64,000 bases of DNA from positions 153,417,265 to 153,481,264 of the forward strand of contig CAXKWD010000005.1 of NCBI GenBank assembly GCA_964059195.1, written 5' to 3'. The translations under genes and the position numbers were made by a program. The notes beneath the pieces are model-generated. The model did not search any database and had not been told where the DNA came from. It was given only the letters and a program-made list of their open reading frames with translations. The DNA is from Ectobius pallidus. Taxonomy: Eukaryota; Arthropoda; Insecta; Blattodea; Ectobiidae. Below, piece after piece: positions 24,707-36,100 of the stretch; within the stretch, counting starts at the first letter, position 1, and every line of letters begins with the position of its first letter.

Positions 24707-25089
24707 TAATAAAGAAATGGTTTTCCTAATTTTGTTCTCGTCGTGAAAGTTTACACTGCGAGAGACGAACATCGCCGAGTATACCCGATGTCTCACGAAG
24801 CGGGCGAGCGAGCAAGCACGCTATTTAGGGCCGTTGAATTGTATAAGAGTAGATTCTTTAATTTAAAAAAACTATTAGGCCTATTATTAATATTGTCACT
24901 ATAATTGTTACTATTATTGTTATTAGTAACATTATTTTTATATTATTATTCATAAAAAAGGTAAATTTTAACCCAAAATTGATAATGTATTCTATGGGAT
25001 TCAATAATTTGTCATGGAAAAGAAATGGGAAGAAAAATTTAAATTTCATGTAAAATTTCAAAGTAGACTAAGACACAAAAATAGGCTAA

Positions 25090-26353
25090 AACCAGATAAA
25101 CTAATATAACGAAGTGCCAGATGGAGTTAATAATAGACCATATTTCAGAAACAATTTAGTTTTAGACCACGGTTTCTTGAGAAAGTTTGATAAGCATATG
25201 TGAAGGAAAAGTGGGATGACTAGAATATTAACAGAACGAAAATACAACAAATGCCTCACATCTAAAGCAAGGCGTATTGTAATAATTAAATAACGAATGT
25301 ACTGAACCGACCAAAACATAAAATTAATGATGTAGTATAGTATAGAATGCGCTGCTGAGTCTGTAAATGGTAGGGAATAACTGAAAGAAAGAAAAAATCC
25401 CAAAGATATTGTGAAAGTGAGATAATTTTGAAATGAAAGCTCATATTTTTCGGCGATTTGCCAGTAAGACAAAGCAGATGTTTTAGAGGGCGTACTAAAA
25501 AGAAATTGTTAGGGTTCCGCAAAATACACAACATATCTGAGGGGACCTCCATACCACAAACTGCTGATGTAAGTGATTTTGGTAGAGTTCACTTATCTCC
25601 CATTACAAAATAAGAGTTCAAGTACGTAGCACACACAAACGTTTGCTCGTTATCCAATATTAATAATTACAAAAGAAATGTAAACTTGCAACGTCTACAC
25701 GAATTCACTCTAATTAATGTTTCTTGTGTACAGACAACAAAGTTGTCTCCTATCTTTATAAAATAATTATGAAAAATGGTATTTTGTATTCATAACTCCT
25801 AGATGAAGTCGTGTATTCTTTACTTTATTCGTCATGATTTTGTTTAATCAAGTTGTGGAACACTGGGAATACCTTAACTGGAATAAGAAATTTTTGTAAT
25901 CGATCTCAGAGTTAAACTCCAGATCGATTCATTAAGCAGGGCTTACGGAAGAACGAAGGTCTGAAGTTTGATAAGCATATGTAAGGGAATATGTAGGTAC
26001 TGTAGCGTTATTTGTCACAGTTACCGGGTACCTCTATTGCAACTTCCAAAGTCGTATATGAACACTGTAAGGCAATACTGATATCATGAGAACTGATTTC
26101 AATTTGATAAATTCTAATATATTATCACAAAATAGGCGTTAAATTGGTCATTACTCCGGTACCGGTCCACCGATTTGGTCCAAAATCAATAGGCTTCTTC
26201 CCATGGACCAATATAAATTCGTCTAGGCCTACCAAGTTTCATGCAAATCCGATAAAGCGTGTTCGAGTCATCGCGCCTACAGACATACGGACAGATGCAC
26301 AGACATTTCCCGTCCACCATACAATTTCTTCAAGTACGATAATGACACTTAAT
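25090..26353. mobile_element. TIR family with tandem units, copy B (1 unit), degraded
   Basis: Left-end-like ACCAGATAAACTAATATAAC then AAGTGCCAG. The interior word 'TTCATTAAGCAGGGCTTACGG' is shared with copies A and C. One 'ACTCCGGTACCGGT' unit lies at about 26130-26270, then a shortened right end (CGTCCACCATACAATTTC, GACACTTAATAG). Confidence 0.55.
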
Positions 26354-26763
26354 AGAATGACACTTTAATAGAAGCTAAATAGTTTTCCTTTGCTGGCTCC
26401 AAACAGCAAATCTTATGGTCCTAGACTTTATAAATCCAGAAGTAGGTCACATCCAGTATTAGAAAATATGAACACACACACTCATGCTGAACGAGGCGCT
26501 GATGGTATGAATAATAATAATAATTCACAGATGATATTCGGAGACTAGAAGGGCCTAAAGTTTTCCGCATATCTCACAGGTGAAGAAAAAACATGAAAAC
26601 CTTACTTAGGAAACTTTACTCGACCGAGAATCGAACCCGACTCGCTGAACGCGACTGACATTCTTCTATGGCATTCACCATGGAGATAGACTACGGCAGT
26701 CACCATAGAGATAGACAATCCTGGTAAAAGCAAAATAGTAGGGCCGGGAGTTCCACGTTATAG

Positions 26764-28141
26764 AATAAAATCAGGTAAACTGATGTAAAAAAGTGCCAGT
26801 ATGTTTTTTTAATCAGTTATGACTGCAATTATGATATGCAGAATATGTTTTTTTAATTGATTTACAAGTTAAGCTCCAGATTTATTCATTAAGCAGGGCT
26901 TAGGGAAGAACAAAGGTCTAGTTTTCTTTTTAATCAGATTAAAATCTTCCAGCATCAGCTGAACTGTACAGATTTTTGATATCTTGACAATCGCACACTC
27001 ACATAAAAATACGAAAAAGAAAGTGAAATTGGCTGGTTTCGGGATTTGAACCATGGAACTCCATAACGTGAGGCCAAAACGTTACCATCTCGGTCACCTG
27101 GGTCAGTTTAACGGTCTAGTTGTAAGTTATAAGCGCATGTAAAACAATAGTGTTTTTGGTCATAGCTATCTATATTTTAATTTCCAAAGCCGTAAAATAT
27201 CACAGTAAAACAATTGACTATGTTGTCATGATAAATGATTTGCTTTTTTTTTATATAAATTCTTTCGAATACGTATATTATCATAAAATAGGCACCAAAT
27301 TGAGCATTACTCCGAAACAGGTGAACCGATTTCATCCAGTATCAGTAGACCTCTTCCCATGAACACTATAAATGTGTATACCAAATTCCATAAAAATCCG
27401 GTAAAGCGTATTTGAGTTACCGCGTTTTTAAAATAGACACTAAATTGGGTTTTACTCCGGTACCGGACAACCGATTTGGTCCAATATCGGTAGACGTCTT
27501 CCCATGTACATTATAAATGGGTATACAAAGTTTCAGGAAAATCCAATAAAGCATATTTGAGTTATCGCGACTTCTCATATATTAACATAAAAGGCAATAA
27601 ATTGGGCATTATTCCGGTACTGGCCAACCGATTTGGTTGAACATCAACAGACGTCTTTCCATGGATAGTATAAATGCGTATACGAAGTTTCATAAATATC
27701 CGATAAGGCGTATTTGAGCTATTGCGCCTTTAAAATATACACTAAATTGGGTTTTACTCCGGTACCGGTCAACAGATTAGGTTCAAATTTAACAGAGTAC
27801 TTTTCATGGATGTCATAAATGCGTATACCAAGTTTAATGGAAATCCGATACAGCGTATTTGAATTATGGCGCCTTTCTATTAGAAAGGCGCCATAATCTA
27901 TTAAAATAGGCACTAAATTGGGCATTACTCCGGTACCGGTGAACCGATTTGGTTCAATATCAATAGGGTTCTTTCCATTGACATTATAAATGTGTTTTCC
28001 AAGTTTCATGAAAATCCGAAAAAGCGTATTTGAGTTAGAGCGCGTACAGACACACGGACGGACGGACGGACAGACAGACAGACAGACGGACAGACATTTT
28101 TCGTCCCCCACACAATCTCATAAAGTACCATACTGGCACTT
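26764..28141. mobile_element. TIR family with tandem units, copy C (5 units)
   Basis: Left end AATAAAATCAGGTAAACTG with AAGTGCCAGTATG at 26791, inverted at 28129-28141. Five units start at about 27290, 27434, 27590, 27737 and 27908. A short (GACA/GACG)n array precedes CGTCCCCCACACAATCTCAT. A tRNA-like segment with a B box (GGGATTTGAACC) lies at about 27030-27110. Confidence 0.75.
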
Positions 28142-28287
28142 AATAATATTGTTCACTGTTAGAACCGAAGATTGCCATAATTATGTTACTTGGCCCCTAG
28201 ACTGTCTGATTATCTGCTTATGATTGTTCATCTCATTGGTTGTTGCACACAATACAGTCAACAGCTTTACACGCAGTACGTTCTACC

Positions 28288-28442
28288 ATTTTAAGAATAC
28301 AGAAAGCTATATAGTACCCCAAAATATCCCAGTTTAAACATGTGGTTTAAAACTCTCAGCACTTACGTTATCTTTTTAGCCAAAAAAAGTCATCCTTGGA
28401 AAATGACAGTTAAACTCGACCTAATTCTCTTGTATACAGAAG
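28288..28442 (+). repeat. Direct repeat, first copy
   Basis: About 155 bp from 'TTTTAAGAATAC' to 'CTCGACCTAATTCTCTT', repeated at 29753-29912 with scattered differences. An adjacent 'GAAGGTATATTACTGTGAAATAA' segment recurs near 35160-35210. Function unknown. Confidence 0.7.
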
Positions 28443-29176
28443 GTATATTACTGTGAAATAATTAGGCCTTCGTACATTAAGCGGAGTGCATTTTGTTCAC
28501 GCGGTATCGAAGCAAACATTCTGAAGCTTTTAAACCTTTCAGGAAGGTATGAAAATTACCAGATATCTTCAAAATCGCCCGTTAAAAAACTAAAACTAAA
28601 TTTAATCCAGCTTAAGTATCTTTTTGTGAGGGCCGCAGGTCTAAAGGTCGGTTGTATACATACCTGGTATACATAATTTGTATACACCCATTATAGTTAA
28701 AAGGGTAAAAATGGTTAATTTGGAGGTACCAAGGCTGAAGTACTCCTTCAGGGTGGGTCTCCCATCCCTGAAAACGTTCAGCGTTTTACGTACCTTATTA
28801 TTCACGTTCACTTGGAAGTGTATACTAGGTACCTACCTCATGCAGAACATGTAGCTCACTGTGCTGTTGAATTCTAAAGCATCTCGATGGTATGTGAAAT
28901 AAATTTCGTGATCTTCATAATTATATTCCCCCACATGTCAGATGCTTGTGAAGGTCAGCTCCGCTTGTTTGTGATGCCCAATGCAAGCAGAGTGGACCCC
29001 CCACTCTGGGATGAATGGCGTCAACATGTCTCACCTTGACATTAGTGTACATTTACTATTGCATGCTGATGCAGTGATGCTGTACACTAATCGGCATCTT
29101 TACTTTCTTAGGTGTCATTATTAGTCTTCAGTAACATTACATATTATGTATATGCTTCGTAATAGCACGTAGGCCT
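28443..29176. other. Intergenic repeats, no gene
   Basis: Holds SINE-like GC-richer segments around 28630-28800 and 28930-29040 without clear A and B boxes. No supported gene. Confidence 0.35.
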
Positions 29177-29330
29177 AGTACAGTCAGCCCTCGATATAAT
29201 GCCCCTCTTTACAGTGCCACCCTCGCACTGTGCCAATAAATGTAAGTGAACGGATCTTCTCCCATAAAAAAATACATAAGAAACATCGTTACTGTGCCAA
29301 TTCATTTAGTGCCAGTGTACATAAGACAGG
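29177..29330 (+). mobile_element. Possible pogo/Tigger-like terminal fragment
   Basis: Starts ACAGTCAGCCCTCGATATAA, similar in style to pogo/Tigger ends (CAGT...CTCG.TATAA), and repeats 'CTGTGCCAAT' inside. No matching right end was found. Confidence 0.35.
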
Positions 29331-29369
29331 ATTTTTACAAAATATAGCTTGCAGTGATATTTCTTTCAG

Positions 29370-29597
29370 TTGCAGAATTCTTTTAAAACTTGCGTGAATG
29401 TTAGGAAGATAAAGAAGAAACTGTATTTCCAAGAAGTGAGTGTTCCCCTGCCACTAGCTCTAAATGTAGTTCGGTGGAATGAGGAAGCTATGTTAAGAAA
29501 TCGGACAGCCAGCCTACTTGAGGGTGGAGCAGGTAGAAAGAGTCCTACATTGGGTGGGCTCAAAAAGTTCCTTTTTAAAATCTTAGGTTTTAGGTAA
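29370..29597 (+). CDS. Unrecognised ORF after an acceptor-like site
   Basis: TTTCTTTCAGTTGCAG precedes a frame with balanced composition (KKLYFQEVSVPLPLALNVV, then LEGGAGRKSPTLGG). No family recognised. It could belong to a mobile element starting near 29177. Confidence 0.2.
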   Translation: MQNSFKTCVNVRKIKKKLYFQEVSVPLPLALNVVRWNEEAMLRNRTASLLEGGAGRKSPTLGGLKKFLFKILGFR

Positions 29598-29752
29598 CTG
29601 CTAAAACAAATAAAACCACAGAGCTTTCATCCCTTTGACTATTTTGAAGCTTCTGCCGGTCAACCAGCGCCTTTCAAATAAAATTAGGGCAGCCTGACAC
29701 AACTGGCGATAAATTGCCCGATTACCCTTATGGCCAGCCCGACCCTGATTTG

Positions 29753-29912
29753 CCATTATAAGAATACCTCAGAAAGCTATATAGTACTCCCAAATATCCC
29801 ATTTTAAATATCTGGTTTAAAGCTCTCAGCACTTAAGTTATCTTTTTAGCCAAAGAAGTCATCCTTGGCAAATGAAAGTTAAACTCGACCTAATTCTCTT
29901 ACTTTGTAAACA
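29753..29912 (+). repeat. Direct repeat, second copy
   Basis: Second copy of the 28288-28442 repeat, about 1.47 kb away in the same orientation. Confidence 0.7.
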
Positions 29913-30317
29913 GTATTAGTATAAGGTCCAGAGGCCAAGATCAAGGACGTCTTCTGGTCACTATAAAATGTCATTGTGGTGTCACCTTCTCGTTTCCATT
30001 TCCATCTCACATTTCCTGTCATTTCAAAATGTTTTAATAACTTAAGATACCAAACGTATCCTGCCGCTAACCGTAACATGTCCAGCCCATTTCATCCTCC
30101 GTGATTTCATAACCTGTAGGCATAATCCTCAGCGGATATAGTAAGGGACATAGCCTAATATCATTAATTATTCTAAGAACTATTTTTTAAATTGTGATGG
30201 TTTTTATAACTTTATTTTTCTCTATATTTCCTTCTTATCTGATTTTTTTAATAAGGCAACTATCTCTGAAAGATTTTATTTTTATTTACTTAAAATTTGA
30301 GAATATAAATGGGTTTG

Positions 30318-30500
30318 AGTTCGCCCCCATGGCTGAATGGTTAGCCGCTCGCCTTTCACCGCTGGGACTCGGGATCGAATCTCGGTGGATCTAACTTATG
30401 TGAAATTTGTGGTGGACAAATGGCGTCGGAGCAGGTTTCCTCGGGGTGCTTCTGTTTCCCCTGCCGATCTAAATGGGACGGACCCTTTCCGGATCACCGA
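30318..30500 (+). repeat. tRNA-derived SINE-like sequence
   Basis: ATGGCTGAATGGTTAGCCGC (A-box-like) and CGGGATCGAATCTCGGTGG (B-box-like) are followed by a body with 'AGCAGGTTTCCTCGGGGTGC'. Acceptor ends do not pair, so it is not a working tRNA gene. Confidence 0.55.
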
Positions 30501-31183
30501 AAGTATGGATTAAACGGAATTTGCCTTAAAATGCTCGTACTGTACTGTAATATAAGTTCTACAAAAATTGATATGTTTCTTCATATAACTTTTCCTACAA
30601 CTTAATTTTACTTTGTTATGTACTGTAGCCTACTATATAGGCCTACGTAGACCAAAGTTAACGAACTGATGTAAGATTAACAAAACATCTTTAAAAGTTT
30701 GGTTGTTCAGTAAAAAAAAAAAATCCGTTTCAGATAATCAGAACATCTCAGCTACCGATTCGAGTTCTCATATCTTGCATCGTGAATTCTCGGATCCTGC
30801 TTTTATCTGTGAACTTCTTCATTCAATACTGTATACTACTCGAGAACATAATACTTGATTCTTAAAATCATTAGATCCTGCCCTTCACTAATAATGCTAC
30901 TTCAGAGCTACAGTATTCTGCACGTGTTCTACATTGCCATCAGTGAGTTAGTGAATAATTTAAAAGTACTTACCGCATTTGCCCTATCATCCAATAGTCT
31001 TGGCTACAGTAATTTTAAATTACTACGCCAGCCGCCTACGTAAGATAATCATTACCACTCAAGGTCGCTAACAGTTTGTTTACAATCATCACTCAAGGTC
31101 ATGGTCATACATTGTGAAGATACCCGGCGTGCTTAGTTCTCATGTAATGGCCAATTGAGACATTTGGTTCTTGAATGCACATA

Positions 31184-31442
31184 CAGTGCACCCCGCTTAT
31201 TGTGATCACTTCGGGATGCAGTTAAATTAGAATGGAAACCCTTAAAAACCAATTTTTGAATGACGTACAGTACTTGGAAATAAAGCCGTAAAAAGGAAAA
31301 TGTGATAACATAAACCGAATCTTTGATAACAATAAACAGCAGTTTTTAATGTGTCAGTATTAATCCGTACGGGACTTAATAAAAGTGATAACATTACCTG
31401 ACTGATAACATTATCCGCGATTACATTAAGCGGCGTTCATTG
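31184..31442. mobile_element. Pogo-like MITE with TA duplication
   Basis: Left CAGTGCACCCCGCTTATTGT and right (inverted) CAATGAACGCCGCTTAATGT match at most positions, with TA at both borders. The flanking sequence, without the insert, occurs at 31714-31757 (GAATGCATATA), which serves as an empty-site relative. Confidence 0.75.
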
Positions 31443-31599
31443 TATATCTATCTTGAATGTTACTGTACAATAACAGTGGAATCCCGGTCACAAAGATCAC
31501 TAATAAATTATTGTGCCTCATAGTACTGCATATGACATAACTCGTCTGTCAGTGAGGTAGACCATTAAAGGCAATCAGTTATAGGAGAGAGGTTCCATC

Positions 31600-31760
31600 T
31601 GGCGCTGTGAAAATAACTCTGGCTTAGCTCAGTTGGTAGAGCATTGGTACGGACAGCCTAAATTCCTGGGTTCAAATCTCAGTGTCAGAGGAATTTTTCT
31701 CCTATAATATTCTCATGTAATGTCCAACCGAGACAATCGGTGGTTCATGAATGCATATAT
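31600..31760 (+). repeat. tRNA-derived SINE-like sequence
   Basis: TTAGCTCAGTTGGTAGAGCA is an excellent A box and GGGTTCAAATCTCAG a B box, 33 bases apart. The sequence continues into a body shared with 31145-31182. The acceptor stem is poor, so SINE rather than tRNA. Confidence 0.65.
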
Positions 31761-31962
31761 CCATAGTTAAAGAGTTTATAGTAGAGTAGTTTTGATGATT
31801 CTCCATTCATTCTAAACCCATTTTGCTATTATACCATGTTAAAGTAGGGTGTGTCGCGGCCCTGTAAGGCCCGGGCGGCTTGGGTCGCTTAAATCCTAAA
31901 AGGGAGAGGTAAAACTAAGATAAAGAAAGAAAGAAAGAATGAATGAATGAATGAATGAAAGG

Positions 31963-32387
31963 CAGGATGTTCATTCGTCTCGTTTTTCAGTGACAATCCC
32001 GTTTTTAAATGTCCCGCTGTCCCGGATGTTTTATTTGAGACACTCAAATGTCCCGGTTTTTTTGCGATTACTTTTGGCCAATGTATTTTACGCTACATTA
32101 ATGAAAGATGCAGCAGCTCATTATTAAATTAGACTTATATGAGGTGTCGTGTGCTGGCATGTTTGACGAAATATCAAAAAGTTAGAAGTACAGTGGCAAG
32201 GAGGCATCCCGTCTGTACCAGTCTGCAGGAGAAATTTAACAAGTATTTTGGGATAATTTAAGGCAAATTTTGAATTTTTATTCAATTTGTGGCTGAAATT
32301 ATTGTCTTTTTTTCTTTAATTGTCCCAGGTACTCCCCAAAAATTGTTAAATGTCCCGGTTTTATATAAACATTATATGGACATCCTG
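31963..32387. mobile_element. Small TIR element, GGTGTCCAT family, copy 2
   Basis: Inverted ends CAGGATGTTCAT and ATGGACATCCTG (one mismatch). The interior repeats 'AATGTCCCGGT' words, shared inversely with 8145-8648. Confidence 0.55.
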
Positions 32388-32893
32388 GTTAGGGCCCTAA
32401 TAGTAATTTATTCTATCTTCTTCCTCAAAAATAGAGATACAGCTATGACAATTTTTAATAATGTATTTTAGAATGTATCTAATAAAATAACTCTTTAAAA
32501 TATTTTGTATAGGCCTAGTCATACGTCATCCTTCTATTATGAACTCAACAAAAATAAACAATGTACAATAAATTATTCTCCAATTATTTTACATCGGTTT
32601 GATCTGAATGATGTCAGAAACTAAAATGATAATGGCGTCACCAATACAACTTCTTTCTTCTTGACTGTATTAATAGTAAATACAAAATGGATGCACACCA
32701 TTCACAGTATAATTATCACAATGTTTCACAAGTATTAGTATACGTAATAAGCTGTCAACGAAGCTATTATGGAGATCCATTTGTAAACTGTCACTGTACA
32801 TTCATTTGCCTCTTTTTTTAGTAGCTTCGATCACCAGATCAACGATTACTTATACACTTGCCTGTCAACTCTCTTGTCCAATCCCAGCCACGA
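32388..32893. other. Downstream flank of the P450 gene
   Basis: Contains the 3' untranslated region of the P450 (minus strand). I see no strong AATAAA close to the stop; one minus-strand AATAAA at about 32404 is nearly 490 bases downstream. No other gene recognised. Confidence 0.35.
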
Positions 32894-33105
32894 TCACTGA
32901 TCACTTTCATTCATTTCCTTGGTTGATTGGCTGCAGCTGCCTGACCTCTTCACCAGTCCCAGCCAGAATCCACCTTCTACAGTTGTATTAAAGCCTTTCT
33001 GCACTATTTTAATTGGGTTTGGGGTTTGCGGGATCACCTTGAAACAAAACCTGGACAGCAGATTGACTAAAATCATCTTTGTCTCCAGGAGTGCGAAGTT
33101 TGATC
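32894..33105 (-). CDS. P450 exon 7: C-terminal exon
   Basis: The acceptor CTCCTATTTCAG joins in phase to give RSCLG-SNFALLETKM, the usual '(C)iGsrFAlmE.K' continuation of the heme loop into helix L. It ends with EGGFWLGLVKR and a polar tail, then TGA. It lies about 1.37 kb from exon 6, and the intron contains a decayed LINE. The exon makes the C-terminus complete. Confidence 0.94.
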
Positions 33106-36100
33106 CTGAAATAGGAGTAAAGGTCATTAGCGCACCTTAAACAAGACATAAGCTACTGTTATTTTAGGGCGGTATTCCACTATGAAACTTTTAAAGCTTC
33201 GAAATGACACAAAATGTTAATTTATAGGAGAATTATGAGGTTTGAGATAGTTGAAAATAAAGCGATTTACTATTTATGTGGGAAATTGAGAAGAAGGCAA
33301 AACTTGTATCGAAACGCATGGACAACACATTCGGGGAGGGGGAACAGGAAGTTCAAACAGTTCATCTTACCTCAGCATATGAATCCACTTACCCACTTAC
33401 CTACTAGTACTAATTGTCTATATGAGAAATTCTAACAGAGAGGGAAGAATAAAATTACTCAAATTTGATAACTGGGTAAGGGACATTGAAAAATACAGCT
33501 TCTTATAAAACGGCCGATGGACCTAGCAGTAAGAATGTAACAACTAATGTTTGGCTGAGTCAAAGAGAAAAGAACTGTCTATCTAAGTCGTTTTTAAGAA
33601 ATACAATTTTACAGAACTTTTTCTTGAGTGTAGGCCTACATAGGACTTTTTTTATTACCTATTATCCAGTAACGGACGCAGAAAGGGGGATAGAGGGGCT
33701 ATATCCTCCAGAAATGTAAACAAGAAATGAAAAAGGATAGGCTATAAATGCGAATCAGTACGGCCATTTTTATATCTGTGATCGTTGGTATTTAAATAGC
33801 TTATTTATCATCAATTGAAAATAGAGCATAATGGACTATAGAATACAGAAAATATTAGTCCTTAGTAAACTGTGTCCAGTTCTAATTTCTACAGTCAGTT
33901 GCTCTTAGATCCATGCTAACATTATCATCCTATCTTCTTCTCGATTCCCCTACTGGTCATTTTCCTTCTGGTCTTCCCATTAAAATTATGATCAATTAAT
34001 AATTAATAATTAATATTAGTGTATCAGGAGAGCGATACAGACTGTAAAGTTTATTTTTGTAGAGCATTCTGCATTCGCCTGACATCCCATTCTTTTTGGT
34101 CCAAATATTTTCCTTAAAACTTTGTTTTCAAATACTTCTAACTTCAGTAACTTGTGTTCCTCCTGAAATGCAATTGGCCATGTTTCTCATTCAAACAAAA
34201 TTACTGGTAAGATTACAGTTTTATAAACTCTTATAAATATCAGTGAACTTAAATTATTTTTAGTTTTCTTTCTATCTCCTCAAATCCTTCCCCGAAAGAA
34301 AATTCTGCGTCGGCCACTAATATGTACCCCGGAATAACTAGTGACTAAGGTATATCATCAGACAGCAATAACTACTGAGTACTGTATTTTGTGTTCGAAA
34401 TTCTGATCACCCTAGCCTACTCCCTAGTTACAAACAAGGGCTTGTTCCTTTGAAAATAATACTAGTACCTACCCAAGCATGACCGGGGACCAATACCAAA
34501 TGGAAGATATGTCCCAGGCTTAATGTTTTTCCTGTTTTTCTCGCTGAATCGTTCGGGATCAAAACGTTCTGGGTCAGGGAAATACTTGGCATCGTGATGA
34601 AGTCCGTACACAGGAATCATCACGCTTGATCCAGATCTTAGTTCGCAGGGAGGATCCGCATCCAGCACGTAATGTCGTACGCAGGTACGATCTATGGAAG
34701 CTGTGATCGGATATAGCCTCAGAGTTTCTGCAATAAAACACGAGATGCTAGATTATTAATTGCCAGAATGATACTTTATGTGGTTGTGTGGGGGACGGGA
34801 AAATGTCTGTCCGTGTGTCTCTACGCGCGATAATTCAAATACGCTTTATCGGATTTTCATAAAACTTGGTAAACACATTTATAACGTCCATTGATATTGG
34901 ACCAAATCGGTTGACCAGTATTGGAGTAAAGCCCAATTTAGTGCCTATTTTATGGTTATATAGTCTATTAGAAACAATTTATCAAATGCAAATCAGTTCT
35001 CATGACAACATATTGTTTTACAGTGTTCATATTCGGCTTTGGAAACTGCAATACAGTTAGCCATGGCATATTCCTTCTCACAATGCTTATCAAACTAGTC
35101 AGATATTTGTTTATTTCGTTGATCAAGTTGAAATGAGTACTACATGAAAACTGTTATGTACAGAAGCTATATTACTGTGAAATAAATAGGCCTTTGTACA
35201 TTAAGCGGAGTTCTTTGCCAGTGCATTTTGTGAAATGTTGACATGTTTTAAGAATTTCTTATACCATTGTTTAAGAGTATGAATTAAGGTTAAGGATCAA
35301 ACTTTAGACATTTGTTCTTCCGAAAGCTTTGCTTAACGATTCGATCTGGAGCTTAACTCGGAAATCGATTACAAAAATAGCTTATTTTCTGCAAATCATA
35401 ATTGTAAGTATCACTGATTAAACAAAAGCATTCTGCTTACTTGATTACATCAGTTTACCTTATTTTATTTCTTGATAACTAGGCTAGCTTTTCTGACATT
35501 TTATAAAGCTTAGAATTGGGCTGAAACTTTACATACCAGATATAAACATATCCAGATATTTCATGCTGTTGACTGCTTCGAGTGTGATCTTTCCTCCATT
35601 CTGCTTCAAACACTCATTGATTTCATCCAGCAATCTCATCTGCATATCCCAGTTCACAGCCAATTGGTACGACACGAAGCTCAGAAGAGTTGACGTCGTA
35701 TCGAATCCAGGCAGGAAGAATGTCAGGATTTGTGCCACAATTCCTCTATAGTTGACTTGGTGAAAAAAACAAACAGAGATTATTATATCTGTCGTCAATT
35801 CATGAAAATAATTAGGAGAAAACTTTATCTGACACCAGGATTCAAACCCAGGCCCTTCAGCTGATCTTGCTGACGCTCCACCAACTGAGCTAGCCATACT
35901 TCGAGATACACAGGTGGGCTGAATCGTTCTCTTTGAGGCATATAAATATTATGACGGGATTCGAACAATATATTGAACTGTAAGATACAGAGCGGAAGCT
36001 GTAAAACTGTGAATATTAAAAGGACGGTCTGTCTGGTCTGTCTGTCCGAAACCCTGTAGCCCCTATGTCAGGGGCGAAGGGGCCTCCAAGTGGAGGTTTC

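Noticed and set aside
24389..24796. 135-codon minus-strand ORF
   Set aside because: It lies across the tandem units and the GACA/GACG array of a TIR element; the peptide simply repeats with the DNA unit.
27719..28111. 130-codon minus-strand ORF
   Set aside because: Same cause as at 24389: repeat-derived peptide within copy C of the TIR family.
31620..31690. tRNA-like sequence with excellent A and B boxes
   Set aside because: The acceptor ends do not pair and a SINE body follows; the same holds for 9130, 30325, 35815, 36785 and 42660. I do not call any functional tRNA.
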